64,000 bases of DNA from Limnanthes douglasii subsp. nivea (taxonomy: Eukaryota; Streptophyta; Magnoliopsida; Brassicales; Limnanthaceae). Positions within the stretch are counted from its first letter, which is position 1. Every line of letters starts with the position of its first letter. The position numbers and the translations under genes are program-made. Positions 32,003 through 41,911 of this stretch are shown here, one piece after another. The stretch is from positions 185,646,807-185,710,806 of the forward strand of contig JAUPFV010000004.1 in the NCBI GenBank assembly GCA_036936605.1. Reading direction: 5' to 3'. The notes under the pieces were generated by a model. It was not told the origin of the DNA. It saw only the letters and a program-made list of their open reading frames with translations, and did not search any database.

Positions 32003-32524
32003 CTAGAGATGACAATATTTTTTTGAACCCATAGATACCAGCCTGATGGGATATGGTATTCGAACTTTTTATTTTATGTGAGATGAGTTTTCGGTTTTAA
32101 AATATATTATCTATCGGGGTTGAGATGTGTTATGGGTTAAAAAAATATAACAGGAAAACCGAAACTTATTCTACTAGATCTCCGTTATTCTAGAAATAAA
32201 AATAAATGATATATTATTAATCTATAAGCTATAATATATATATTAGAATGTGATTCAATTAATTTTTAATTATTAGTGATTTATGTATTTATATTTTATC
32301 AAATTTATAATTATATTAAATTAGCTCATATTTAATAGATAAAAAAATTTAAAATTGAAGATTTTTTATAGTTACAATACTTTAAATAAATTTATATATT
32401 TATGACACAAATATAATTTATTAAAAAAATCAAGTAAATTTGAATTTTAAATAATGAATATGTTCATAGTTTTGTTACCAAATTTTAAGATTTTTTTATC
32501 TAATTTAAGAGTGTATATTCGTTA

Positions 32525-32561
<37 letters not shown>

Positions 32562-32792
32562 TTAATATATTATTTCAGGTTTTTCTAATGTAGTTATTAG
32601 ATAGTTCATTACGAAAATATATTTCATAGATAAACAAATGATCACTAGGTACCCGAACCCGACAGGTTTGGGAATGGGAAAAAATATCTTACTCGATGAA
32701 TATCCGAACCAGATGGTTTTAGAAAAATAAAGACGTGACGAGTTACAGATTTAGCTATACTCGTACCTATCCCGATATATTTTTATTCCTAA
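32003..32792. mobile_element. Possible hAT-like non-autonomous element
   Basis: The ends are TAGAGATGACAATATTTTT (left) and, read inverted, TAGGAATAAAAATATAT (right), resembling the TAGGGATGGCAA ends of plant hAT-like elements. Internal text with GAACCCATAGATACC on one side and GGTACCCGAACCCGACAGG on the other is also typical of these. TIRs are imperfect, and the 8-bp flanks (AGTGTAGC / ACTATACT) match at only some positions, so this is tentative. Confidence 0.35.
32522..32563. repeat. (ATT)n microsatellite
   Basis: About a dozen consecutive ATT units within the AT-rich middle of the possible hAT-like element. Confidence 0.95.
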
Positions 32793-33369
32793 CTATACTC
32801 AAGCATTTAAAGGATCGAAGATAAGTATGGGTAAAGTAAAATCAAATAAGGTAGAATGTTACTCGACTCTAAAGGTTGTAACGATACAATAACTCTCATT
32901 ACGATTCTAATCGGCGATATAGAAGAAAATGAGGGAGGATGAAGGAGCTCCTCATCTATTTGAGGGAAAAATATTGTGAAACTAGAGATGTAACTTGCGA
33001 TTTCCGAGGCAGGAATAATATAGCTCAAGAATTTTGGGATGAAGCCATGAGGTATGCAATATTTTTCTGGCATATGCATGAGGTTTTATGCTTCATAAGG
33101 TACTTGAGAATGAACATAAATCTGAGGCCAATGTTATCTTGCAATTAGATGAAGTGATGGTGGAAATAGATTTAAGATTCTTCAAGAAAATTTCAACTTT
33201 ATTGTGATGATGCATGTCATATCATTCGCACATATGCTTCTTATGTCGATTAAGCTGGGTTGGTATGGGGAAAATATAACATTTTATATCATTCGTTCAT
33301 TCTTTGGATCACCATACTTGGAAATTTGTCTACATATGACAAGCTTATAAGTTGAAGAAAGGAGGGGAG
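32793..33369. other. Unassigned spacer, possibly LINE-derived
   Basis: A short frame at 32939-33148 has no recognised similarity. It lies upstream of LINE sequence in the same direction but cannot be tied to it. Confidence 0.3.
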
Positions 33370-33504
33370 GGGGGATCAACTCCCTCCTAATTGTATAATT
33401 TACAACTCTTACGTTGAATCCATCAATTATATCTTTTATGATTGTGCTTTCACTCGTAACATTTGGGACGTTGCCAACAAAAAAATTGGATCCATCTTGA
33501 ATAT

Positions 33505-33509
33505 CCACG
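33505..33509. repeat. Target site duplication CCACG, left of the solo LTR
   Basis: CCACG directly precedes TGATGCGATCC and recurs exactly at 34383-34387. Confidence 0.92.
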
Positions 33510-33768
33510 TGATGCGATCCTAGATGACACAAAGAGCTTAGAACATGGAAATGTGCAAGAACCAGATGAACAACTTGAAAAAGAAGATGAGCTTGAAGTT
33601 GAAGATATTCTTATTTTACCGGCTGGTCCAACAACTCGATCAAGAGCAAAACAATTTAACAAAGCTGTTGGCGAATTGCTTAATCAACTAGAGAATCTAC
33701 GTGATCAAAACAGCAAGTATGGTGGAAAAGCTTGTCAAACCACTTTGGTCTTGATTCAAGCTAATTGA
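33510..33768 (+). pseudogene. CRM polyprotein C-terminal tail carried in the solo LTR
   Basis: The open frame passing through the LTR start reads [57 protein letters not shown] and ends TTLVLIQAN. It is the fragment left of the gag-pol C-terminus and has no start of its own within the element. The GPTTRSRAK motif is conserved in all five LTR copies of the window. Confidence 0.8.
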
Positions 33769-34382
33769 TTTCAACAAATGAGAAAGTGTCTCGATTGTAC
33801 TCTTTTTCCCTTGTTCAAGTTTTGTCCCAATGGGTTTTCTTGACAAGGTTTTTAATGAGGCAATTGTTTCACTTCACCATTGCCCATTTGTTGAAATAAA
33901 AGCCCAAGACCCATCTACACCAAAAGCCACGTCCTTGGAGGAGGGAAGGGTCTGATTTCCAACTTATATCATTAATACTTTGTATTTTCAATATTAAAGC
34001 ATTTTGTTTCCAAGAAAAACCTTAATTGCTTTAGAGGCATGCATTATGTTTCCAAGAACAGCCTTAATTGTGGTCAAGGCTAGTTCTTTCTCCTATAAAA
34101 ACAATGTACTCAGAATTCTAATGGTTAGACTATCTTTGATTCTGAAAAAAAACTTCTTAGGTTTTACTCTTCTCTTGTTGGTGTGTAATATCCACAAGAA
34201 AACCTGTTCTTCATTTGGTGCATCATATCTAAAGGAAGATCAGTTGGAATATCAAAGGCCTTTCCACAACCTTTGTGTGATCTATCGATCCACATCTTTT
34301 GATCCTTGAATCCTTTTGGGTTCCTGATTGCAAAGTTATCCCTATCCCATTTTAGAGTGCCAATTCTAGGAGGAGTTTATCA
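33510..34382 (+). mobile_element. CRM solo LTR (873 bp)
   Basis: It starts TGATGCGATCC and ends GGAGTTTATCA. It is closely similar along its whole length to the LTRs of elements A and D, and flanked by a perfect CCACG duplication with no internal element sequence. This is the product of unequal homologous recombination between two LTRs of one insertion. It still carries the polyprotein tail frame to 33768. Confidence 0.95.
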
Positions 34383-34387
34383 CCACG
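34383..34387. repeat. Target site duplication CCACG, right of the solo LTR
   Basis: Exact match to 33505-33509. Confidence 0.92.
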
Positions 34388-34600
34388 ATTGGCCGAGTGG
34401 ACTCATTGTGATCATGAACTTTCCACCATCCCGCCTTTATCACCTTTGGTGTGCTTGCTTTGCTGTTGTAATTTATCATATCTTTCATGAAAGGAACACT
34501 ATAATCTTCAGTTCTCTTGCCTCTATCGCCTCTACGGTATCACATCACATGCTCTGTGCCCTCCATTTCATATTCTTTGGAGCCAAGGCTATCTGGCCAG

Positions 34601-34839
34601 GTTAACAATCATTTACATATTTACTTACTTTTGATTTTTTCTTCTAGTTGACTCGATCTTTTTGGACTGTAACAATTGGTTGGATGGATCACTTAGATCA
34701 CATAATTCACTAAGTTCACTCCTGCGTGCCATATTCGTCTTGTAATTTTTTGTTTGTGGGATACATCACCATCGTATTTGTCCCTAACAACACTCATGTT
34801 TACCTAAGTCGAATTGGTGATTTTATTTTAGATATTTAA
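34601..34839. other. Spacer between LINE and copia remnants
   Basis: No feature recognised. Confidence 0.5.
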
Positions 34840-35085
34840 TCTTTCACCGTAGGATGGCATATGTACTTGTACGAACCCTTTTTCCATTATATAATACAAC
34901 ATTTATCCAAAAAAATACGTGGATGCTCAAGTGTCGTACCATGATCCTTATTTTTGTCTCATATAAGATTAAATTCTTCCACCATAGCCATAATTTGTTG
35001 ACATTAATGATCTCACTCTTCTTGTGAGTGTTACAATTTATTGCGAAGTGACCATATTTTCTATACAATTAATAATTTAATATAA
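34840..35085 (-). pseudogene. Possible Ty1/copia gag zinc knuckle and protease start
   Basis: On the minus strand RKYGHFAINCNTHKKSE follows a TAATTGT that would supply the first Cys pair with a one-base shift, giving the C-Y-N-C...GHFA...C knuckle of copia gag. About 120 bases later WYDT then a stop, AST recalls the WYLDTGAS protease active site. Only short stretches match, so this is moderate evidence for a copia remnant. Confidence 0.42.
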
Positions 35086-35304
35086 ATCTGAAATACATAA
35101 TTTATCTTCGATCTTTTAATGTTTCTAGATTTTCTATATACTATACTTTCTGGATTTGTAAAGAGTCCTCGTCTGGTAATTATTTTAATAACAAGAAAAT
35201 TTACAATGTTTTCTATGAATTTGAGTGTTTTAAGAAGGGTTAGTTTCATGGATGCAAGATTTATCACTATTATTTAAAATTTGAGAGAATACGTTTCTCA
35301 TATA

Positions 35305-35309
35305 GAACT
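35305..35309. repeat. Target site duplication GAACT, left of Tat element C
   Basis: GAACT abuts TGATGAG at 35310. The same pentamer is at 43404-43408, three bases past the obvious LTR CA end. The shared flank is actually AGAACTT (7 bp). Confidence 0.7.
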
Positions 35310-35714
35310 TGATGAGCCCGGATTCTATCACCACCTCAGACAGGGTCAGTTCGGACAGTGTCTACCTAACCGGACAGGGGCAGTTCGGACACCATCATCC
35401 ATTGAACTGTTCGAACAGAACTAAAGTACTTAAAACCTAATCACTTCTTGACTAAGCTGCATGTTCTCCTATTTAGAACTAATGGGTCCTTAAACTCGAC
35501 CCGGGTCCATTAAACACGATCCAAAAGCCCATAAGGTCCAAATTTAAGGGTATAAATACCCAACGACCAACATTAAATGAGGATAATGAAAATTAAATAC
35601 AACCAGGCTGCTTAATTCTCCCTCTACACTCTACCCAAACATTAAATACTCACAAATCTCCGCAAAACTCTAAACAGAAATTACAAATTTACCCTCACAC
35701 GAAAATAAATCACA
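35310..35714 (+). repeat. Tat element C 5' LTR (about 405 bp)
   Basis: It starts TGATGAGCCCGG and matches 42996-43400 throughout, then diverges straight after AATCACAC. TATA box at 35551-35558 (TATAAATA) inside the near-palindrome GGGTATAAATACCC. U3 holds CAGTTCGGACAG (35347), CAGTTCGGACAC (35381) and the perfect 12-bp palindrome CTGTTCGAACAG (35407-35418). Confidence 0.93.
35551..35558 (+). promoter_or_regulatory. TATA box of the Tat element C 5' LTR
   Basis: TATAAATA, with the equivalent at 43237-43244 in the 3' LTR. It should place transcription start about 30 bp downstream. Confidence 0.7.
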
Positions 35715-35735
35715 CCAAAACAAGAAGTCCAGAAT

Positions 35736-36614
35736 TTGATAATGAAAGGAAAGTTGGGGGCTTATGTTAAAAAAAGAGGAGGAAATAGGCCTCATAATGC
35801 TCATCGGCCTGGTCCGAACAATGCAAGCACATCCGCTCCGGAAGGAGCTATGGTGATAGTTGAGAGGTTCGATGTAGAGTCAGAGTATTTGGACCATGAT
35901 CCAATTCGAAACAGAGTGGGTGCCATTGAGGAACGTTGTAAAACAGTGTCCGGGCTTATTAACTTTTTTGAGTCACTCACAATTTTCGGAGGGGATACCA
36001 TGACAGCACCCACTGCTTCTTCAAGGAAGAGGCACTTTCATACATTAGTTACCCAACTGGAAGGAGGCATGACTTCCTATCAATCACAGATTCCATTTCC
36101 CTTCATTGTGTTCGATGAGAATGACTTGAGGGATATAGCAGGTCCTCATGAAGATGCAGTTGTCATAGGAGCATCCATTGGGGGCAATGACATAAGACGA
36201 ATTTTGGTGGATACTGGGAGTTCAGCCAATATCCTCTTTTTAACTTCCTACAAAAAGATAAAAAATCCTACGGTAATTCAGCGTTCGAACAGATCAATTG
36301 TGGGTTTCACTAGAAGCTCAGCAGATGTGGTCGGGGAGTTCGAAGATGAAGTTTTGTTGGGCAAGGGCCCTTTTAAGAAGATGGTTAGAATATTCTTTAT
36401 CGCGGTGGATTGTCCCACTTGTTATAATGCTATTCTAGGGAGGTCTTGGCTCTCTAGGATGCATGCAGTGGCCTCAACAGTCCACCAATGTTTGAAATAT
36501 GATGTGCAAGGACAAGTGGGAGTTGTTCGGAGCAGCCAAAAGATTGCAAGAGAGTGTTATGCAACAACACTGGCTCCTCAGACGTTGGGAGCAGTTCGTA
36601 TCAATGAGGATTAG
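35736..36614 (+). pseudogene. Tat element C: gag C-terminal remnant and protease
   Basis: This 292-codon frame begins in the gag tail (MIMKGKLGAYVKKRGG) immediately after the LTR, so most of gag is missing. The linker (VESEYLDHDPIRNRVGAIEE, NFFESLTIFGGDTMT, FDENDLRDIAGPHEDAVVIGA) precedes the aspartic protease with an intact active site RRILVDTGSSANILFL near residues 155-170 and the flap/C-terminal part VDCPTCYNAILGRSWLSRMHAVASTVHQ. TAG at 36612-36614 and TAA at 36714-36716 interrupt the reading before RT in the same frame, so pol can no longer be made as one polyprotein. Confidence 0.9.
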
Positions 36615-37330
36615 CAGTTTGAGGGCCTTTCTGGGGGTGAGGGTGAAATTGATGACCCCAGAGAGACCCCTGGAGTTTTAATACCGGTTGAAGAAGTTGA
36701 AATACATTCTTTGTAAGAAGGAAAAAATCTTAAGATAGGGTCCAAAATGACATACGAACTGAAGGGTAAAATGCTAAAGTTCTTAAAAGACCATCAACAT
36801 TTTTTTGCTTGGTGCAATGCTGATGGTACCGGGGTGCCAGCAGATATTATATCACACCACTTGTCCATCCGAAGAGACATAGCACCTGTGGTACAAAAAA
36901 GAAGAGCTTTTTCCAAAGAAAAGGCTGATGTCATCGTTCAAGAGGTCGACAGGCTTACTAAAATGGGGCACATAAAGGAGTCTCAGTATCCTTTATGGAC
37001 AGCCAATCCGGTCTTGGTGAAAAAGAAAAATGGCAAGTGGCGCATGTGCATCGATTTCACAGATCTCAACAGGGCTTGCCCAAAGGATTTGTGCCCCGTC
37101 CCCCGGATTGATCAGCTGGTAGATTCTACGTCTGGGAATAAACTACTATCTTTCATGGATGCCTTCTCCGGGTATAACCAGATTCAAGTAGACCCGAAGG
37201 ATCCGGAGCATACTATGTTTGTCACTGATAGGGGCCTCCATTGTTACAAGGTGATGCCATTTGGGTTAAAAAATGCTGGGGCTACCTATCAGAGGTTAGT
37301 AAACAAAGCTTTTGCTGATAATTGGAAGAA
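36615..37330 (+). pseudogene. pol: Tat element C reverse transcriptase, N-terminal two thirds
   Basis: It is in the same frame as the protease after two stops. Frame 36747-37352 has LKDHQHFFAWCNADGTGV, KRRAFSKEKADVIVQEVDRL, NPVLVKKKNGKWRMCIDFTDLNRACPKDL, FMDAFSGYNQIQVDPKDPEHTMFVTD and CYKVMPFGLKNAGATYQRLVNKAFAD, all the standard RT fingers and palm blocks. A small indel near 37318 (GCTGATAATTGG) shifts the frame just ahead of the catalytic YIDD, which lies in the next frame. Confidence 0.9.
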
Positions 37331-39900
37331 ATATGGAAGTATACATCGATGACATGATGGTTAAAAGTGTGAACGAAGAGCTACACTTGGTAGACCTCCA
37401 AGAAACTTTTACCAACTTAGTAAAAGTGAATTTGAAACTAAATCCTGAAAAGTGTGTATTCGGAGTACAGTCAGAAAAATTTCTAGGGTACATAATAAGT
37501 GAGCAAGGGATACAGCCTGATCCGGACCAGCTTGATGCTTTATTTCAAATGGAACCTCCTCGAAATATTAAAGAAGTACGACGGTTGACTGGGAGTTTGG
37601 CTGCTTTAAATCGATTCATCTCGAGGTCTTCGGACATATGTGCCCCGTTTTTTCAAACTTTAAAAGGTGCCAAGGGATTTGACTCGATGTCGCAATGTGA
37701 TGAGGCCTTCGATGAGATTAAAAAACATCTGTCCTCCCCCAAGACTTTATTTAAACCTGTTGACGGAGAGACACTCTTCGTGTATTTGGCAGTTTCCACT
37801 TGTGCCATCAGTGCTGTATTGGTAAGGGAGGTGGATAATTATCCCCGTCCGGTGTATTACATCAGCAAAAGCTTGATAGGTGCAGAAAAACGTTATCTAA
37901 AGCTTGAAAAGTTAGCACTAGCCCTGGTGATTGCTACTAGAAAGATGAGGCCTTATTTTCAGGCTCATCCTATTATTGTCCGGACATCCTATCCCCTGAA
38001 AAACGTGTTACAACAGGCTGATATTTCGAGTAGAATGACTAAGTGGTCGGTGGAGCTGGGGGACTTCGATATTGATTTTGCTCCTCGAACAGCAATCAAA
38101 GCCCAAGTTGTGGCTGATTTCTTAGTTGAATTACACTCAGATAGGGATACAGAGCAAACAACTGAGATGAAAGATAAAAAGGTCTGGGTTGTCCGGATGG
38201 ATGGTGGGTCAAGTACTATGGGATGTGGTGCAGGGGTATGCTTGACCTTTCCGTATGGTGACAAAATGTACCAAGCTATATGTTTTGCTTTTAGGGCTTC
38301 TAACAATGAGTCCGAATATGAAGCTGCTATAGCTGGTTTAAAGTTAGCTCATATTTGTGGGGCCAAAAGGGTCAAGTTGATGAGTGATTCCCAGCTTCTT
38401 ATCCATCATGCACAAGGTCAATCCGAACCAAAAAAGGAGCAGTTAATAAAATACTTACTACTTCTCAAAGATGTGGCACTTAAGTTCAAAAGTGTTGTTT
38501 ATAAGCACATACCCCGAACAGAAAATGAACTAGCAGACTCCTTGGCAACCATAGCCTATGTTGAATCATACCCTTGGATCCATGTGCTGGAGTGCCCTTC
38601 CATTCAACTCAATATGGGTAAGGAGGAAGAAAGCTTCGATATACAGATGGGGCAGCCCCATGATTGGAGGTTTCCTCTCCTTCAATATCTCTCTGACGGC
38701 ATCTTGCCTCCGGATAAGTCAATAGCAAGAAAAGTGAAGTACAAAGCTCGTGGTTTTATCATACTAAAAGATGTTCTTTATAAGAAGTCTTACAGTAAAC
38801 CCCTCTTACGATGTTTGGGGGTTGATGAATCTCAAATAGTGCTCTCCGAATTACATGATGGTGAAGGATCAGCTCACTGTGGATTCAGGGCTCTAACAAG
38901 GAGAGTTTTATTGGCTGGTTATTATTGGCCCTCTATAATGCAAGATGCTAAGGAGCTGGTGAGGAGGTGTGACCCATGCCAGAGATATAGCAATGAAATA
39001 CATGTCCCAACCATCCCTTTAGAGTCAATTTCTGAGCCTATACCCTTTGCTCGATGGGGGTTGGATTTGGTGGGACCTCTACCTATGGCATCCGGAGGAC
39101 GCAGGACAATAATTGTTGCTATTGATTATTTTTCGAAGTGGATTGAAGCAGCCCCGTTGGCAGGTACAACATCAAAAGCTGTCATAAAATTCATTTTGTC
39201 CAATATCTGTTGCAGATTTGGCATTCCACAAAAGATAACAACAGATAATGGGCCGCAGTTCGACAACAAGGAAATGGAGAGTTTCTGTGCCTCTAGAGGT
39301 ATACATAATTGTTTCTCTTCACCTTTCCACCCAAAAGCAAATGCTCAGGTTGAAGTGGCTAACCGAACTATACTGTCCGGATTAAAGAAGAATTTAGAAG
39401 GGTCTGCTGGAAAATGGCCTAGTTATTTACTAGAGGTTTTATGGGTCTACCGGACTACACCTGGGGCTGCGACACAAGAGTCACCTTTTGCCTTGGTCTA
39501 TGGGATGGATGTCATAGCTCCCATAGAAGCAACTCTCCCTTCATTTCGAGTTCATAACTTCTCCGAACACGCTAACGAGGGGGCTATCCGAAGTCAACTC
39601 GATTTGATAGAGGAAAGAAGAGTTAAGGCTCACCTTAGAGCTGCACACTATCAGGGTTTGATAAGAAGCAGATTTGCTTCCAGAGTTAAAAGAAGAGATT
39701 TTCAGCCGGGGGATAAGGTGTTAAGGAAAGTCTTCTTACACACTAAAGAGAAGCTGCTCGGCAAGCTAGCCCCAACTTGGGAAGGGCCCTATATGGTCAT
39801 TGAAAGGCTTAAACCTGGAACATACTGGCTAGAAGACAAGGATGGAAAGGTTTTGAATCACCCTTGGAATATTGAGCACCTCCGGATGTACTTGGAGTAG
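37312..39900 (+). CDS. pol: Tat element C pol: RT catalytic box to integrase (862-codon frame)
   Basis: The frame is uninterrupted. It opens with MEVYIDDMMVKS (YIDD near residue 11), RT palm/thumb LNPEKCVFGVQ and RRLTGSLAALNRF. RNase H follows at about 150-275 (YYISKSLIGAEKRYLKLEKLA, WSVELGDFDIDFAPRTAIKAQ). The second, archaeal-type RNase H has all four acidic positions: RMDGGSS (291), NNESEYEAA (330), MSDSQLL (357), NELADSLA (405). Integrase has its HHCC finger (HDGEGSAHCG 516, CDPC 552) and the catalytic triad GLDLVGP (583), TTDNGPQF (643), QVEVANR (678), then VLRKVFLHT and HPWNIEHLRMYLE at the stop. The ATG is probably only an internal Met created by the frameshift. All catalytic residues look intact. 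It was expressed as part of Gag-Pol, if at all. Confidence 0.93.
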   Translation: MLIIGRNMEVYIDDMMVKSVNEELHLVDLQETFTNLVKVNLKLNPEKCVFGVQSEKFLGYIISEQGIQPDPDQLDALFQMEPPRNIKEVRRLTGSLAALNRFISRSSDICAPFFQTLKGAKGFDSMSQCDEAFDEIKKHLSSPKTLFKPVDGETLFVYLAVSTCAISAVLVREVDNYPRPVYYISKSLIGAEKRYLKLEKLALALVIATRKMRPYFQAHPIIVRTSYPLKNVLQQADISSRMTKWSVELGDFDIDFAPRTAIKAQVVADFLVELHSDRDTEQTTEMKDKKVWVVRMDGGSSTMGCGAGVCLTFPYGDKMYQAICFAFRASNNESEYEAAIAGLKLAHICGAKRVKLMSDSQLLIHHAQGQSEPKKEQLIKYLLLLKDVALKFKSVVYKHIPRTENELADSLATIAYVESYPWIHVLECPSIQLNMGKEEESFDIQMGQPHDWRFPLLQYLSDGILPPDKSIARKVKYKARGFIILKDVLYKKSYSKPLLRCLGVDESQIVLSELHDGEGSAHCGFRALTRRVLLAGYYWPSIMQDAKELVRRCDPCQRYSNEIHVPTIPLESISEPIPFARWGLDLVGPLPMASGGRRTIIVAIDYFSKWIEAAPLAGTTSKAVIKFILSNICCRFGIPQKITTDNGPQFDNKEMESFCASRGIHNCFSSPFHPKANAQVEVANRTILSGLKKNLEGSAGKWPSYLLEVLWVYRTTPGAATQESPFALVYGMDVIAPIEATLPSFRVHNFSEHANEGAIRSQLDLIEERRVKAHLRAAHYQGLIRSRFASRVKRRDFQPGDKVLRKVFLHTKEKLLGKLAPTWEGPYMVIERLKPGTYWLEDKDGKVLNHPWNIEHLRMYLE

Positions 39901-40397
39901 AAACTATGTAAATATTTACTTGTTTAAAGATCCATGTAAATATTTGAGGGCATACTCTTTCCTACCTTGGTGGCGCGATGAGGTTTTAATGAGGTGTCCG
40001 GGCTCTTTTATAAAAATTCGGAGTGTTCTTGTGTTCTTACTTTGTTTCTTGTCAAATTTTTGTTTAACACCGGCCGGATTGAATTAAAGGAATGATGACT
40101 ACTTAAACATTTTTCATCGGAGAATTTAAACACTCTCGCTTTAGAATGTTTATGAAATAACTAAGGGCTGTTTAAACACTAGCCACCAAAGTTGAAACAA
40201 ACTATGAAAGAATGCAAAGAGCTGTGCAAAATAAAGACATCTATTAAAATAACCGAATTGCCCTGGCCATCCAAGGACTTTAAGTTTTCAAAACAAACAG
40301 ATCTGTCCGATCAAACACCGGACACAGTTACAAAAATGCCTTGGCCTTCCAAGGACTTTAGTTCAATCAAAACAAAAAACAAAGGATAATTGATAGT
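39901..40397 (+). other. Post-pol spacer of Tat element C with a 78-bp tandem repeat
   Basis: CCCTGGCCATCCAAGGACTT at 40261 and CCTTGGCCTTCCAAGGACTT at 40339 start two units of about 78 bp. Tandem repeats here are usual in Tat elements. Otherwise non-coding. Confidence 0.7.
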
Positions 40398-41081
40398 TTA
40401 AGACTGAGCCTTTGAAGACGGTTCAACCTCATTTGCTTTCTTCTTCTCGGGGTCATCATTCTCCTCACCTGGGCTCTCCCCGGTGTTATCTTCTTCATCG
40501 GATGAGGACGCACTGGAGAAATCAAACCTGTCACTCTCAGCCATTGTATGAAAGGGAAGGTCTGGATACTCTACAAAAGACCATAAGTCTCCCAGATTCC
40601 TCTTCGGAAACTTCTCGTGAAAAAGTAAGACCATGTCCGACTTCACCTTGGCATACATCTCTTCTTGACTGTCAATCACGTTGTTGGCATAAGCATCAAT
40701 ATTGGCCTGGATTTTTGCCTCTTGCTCCCTTAGCAGATCAACTTTTTCCTCTATAGCCTTGAACACCGAATCCTCGAGTGCGATCTTGTCGTTGGTCAAA
40801 GTAAGAATGACTTGATCCTTGGTTTTCGTCTCCTCTTTTGAAGAGGTGAGATCTTTCTCTAACCCGGATAGCTTTTCCCGGAGGCCTTTGATGGTATCTT
40901 CTAAGGTTGCAACCTTTGAGGTCCAATCCTCCTGGCTCTTCTTCAACTCCTCGTTTTCCCTCCTCAAAACATCAGCGTTTTGGATGGCAGTGAGGAGGTC
41001 GTTGGATAGCTTCTCCTTGTCGGAATTAAGGGCAGTGATAATGGTTGCCTGACCTCGTACTTGGTTCTCCAGGACCAACAC
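40398..41081 (-). CDS. Antisense ORF of Tat element C, C-terminal coiled-coil part
   Basis: A 227-codon minus-strand frame. Residues about 1-130 form heptad-rich coiled coil (NSDKEKLSNDLLTAIQNADV, NEELKKSQEDWTSKVATLED, TLTNDKIALEDSVFKAIEEK). A folded stretch (SDMVLLFHEKFPKRNLGDLW) and a very acidic Ser/Glu/Asp tail (SSASSSDEEDNTGESPGEEN) follow. It continues, after a gap of under 100 bp that could be an intron, the frame at 41111-41911. Extra antisense ORFs between pol and the 3' LTR are known in the Tat lineage; their role is unknown. The upstream ATG used by this frame may be internal. Confidence 0.72.
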   Translation of the reverse strand: MLVLENQVRGQATIITALNSDKEKLSNDLLTAIQNADVLRRENEELKKSQEDWTSKVATLEDTIKGLREKLSGLEKDLTSSKEETKTKDQVILTLTNDKIALEDSVFKAIEEKVDLLREQEAKIQANIDAYANNVIDSQEEMYAKVKSDMVLLFHEKFPKRNLGDLWSFVEYPDLPFHTMAESDRFDFSSASSSDEEDNTGESPGEENDDPEKKKANEVEPSSKAQS

Positions 41082-41110
41082 TGGCTGAACGGTACTCAGT
41101 ATAGAGTGAG

Positions 41111-41911
41111 TTATAGCCTCTCTTTCACTTGAAACGGTGAAGAAATTTGATAAAAATAAGAATGCGAATGTAAGGTGGGATTCTTACGATCACTTTGCCA
41201 TCTGCTGGTGAGAAGACTCGGGTTGACTCCGGCTTTGATCTTCCTCCCATTCTCCCAAGCGCCACTCACGAACAAGAATTGAGTCCTCCAATTTCTCTCC
41301 GACTCAAGCAGGTCATCCACTGCTTTATAATTATCACCCATGTTGAAGTGATAGAAGGGAATGTGGTGGTTTTTGCAGAGGCTGGCCACAACAGCGAATT
41401 CCTCCATTGGGAGAGGAATTCCGAAGAGCCAGGAGGCCATGATACATGCCATGAGAGTGTACCAGGCATTAGGGCTTAGTTGGCTTGGACAAAGCTTGAT
41501 GAGGTGGAAGTACCTAACTATCTCCGGGCCTAAGGGAAACCTTAGCCCCCAGTTAAAAAGCTCAGTGAAGATGACTACTTCACTAAGTTTGCAGTCCATT
41601 GGGGTTTCAGGGTCTATGGGGATTCTTATTTTCACGCTCTCCGGAATCCCCCACTTTGTACGCATCCGGCCCAATTCGGCTGTATGGATGAAAGCATAAG
41701 TAATTTTTTGTAAGGCAAGAAGATATTTAACACTAACCTTGTGGAAACAAGGTCCCACTTTTCCTTCAAGGATTTCTGGTAGATCTGGGTGCCTAAGGCA
41801 TAGTTTTTCTTTGCCTTTATCTTTCTTGGCAGCAACAGCATCACTGGTTTGTCCAGAGGGTTCGGACTCGAACGGAGCCTCTTCGATAGAATCCTCTATT
41901 ACTTCCTCCAT
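41111..41911 (-). CDS. Antisense ORF of Tat element C, Transposase_28-like domain
   Basis: A 266-codon minus-strand frame. Residues 120-160 read WGLRFPLGPEIVRYFHLIKL followed by CPSQLSPNAWYTLMACIMAS. This matches the pattern of the Pfam family called putative gypsy-type transposon (Transposase_28): P-L-x-P-x-x-x-x-x-F, then L-x-P-S-Q-L-x-P-N. Later parts are HIPFYHFNMGDNYKAVDDLL and SGAWENGRKI. Near residue 257 a GTAAGA follows WQSDR, a good 5' splice site, after which coding character is lost until 41081. Despite the family name no transposase activity is established. It lies entirely within element C, opposite in direction to pol. Confidence 0.72.
   Translation of the reverse strand: MEEVIEDSIEEAPFESEPSGQTSDAVAAKKDKGKEKLCLRHPDLPEILEGKVGPCFHKVSVKYLLALQKITYAFIHTAELGRMRTKWGIPESVKIRIPIDPETPMDCKLSEVVIFTELFNWGLRFPLGPEIVRYFHLIKLCPSQLSPNAWYTLMACIMASWLFGIPLPMEEFAVVASLCKNHHIPFYHFNMGDNYKAVDDLLESERNWRTQFLFVSGAWENGRKIKAGVNPSLLTSRWQSDRKNPTLHSHSYFYQISSPFQVKERL

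Larger units (their letters stand above)
33370..34600 (+). mobile_element. LINE remnant (zf-RVT region), interrupted by a CRM solo LTR
   Basis: Left of the LTR, 33392-33500 reads YVESINYIFYDCAFTRNIWDVANKKIG, the reverse-transcriptase-associated zinc-binding region of plant LINEs (S-I-x-H-L-F-F-x-C, IW). Right of the LTR, 34440-34600 continues as LWCACFAVVIYHIFHERNTIIFSS, the WxxRN-like end of the same module, then ASTVSHHMLCALHF. Removing the LTR and one CCACG joins the two. Stops show it is dead. Confidence 0.72.

Noticed and set aside
40412..41699. Plus-strand frames across the antisense region of Tat element C
   Set aside because: The minus-strand frames are longer and show the Transposase_28-like domain and coiled coil; the plus frames are shadows.
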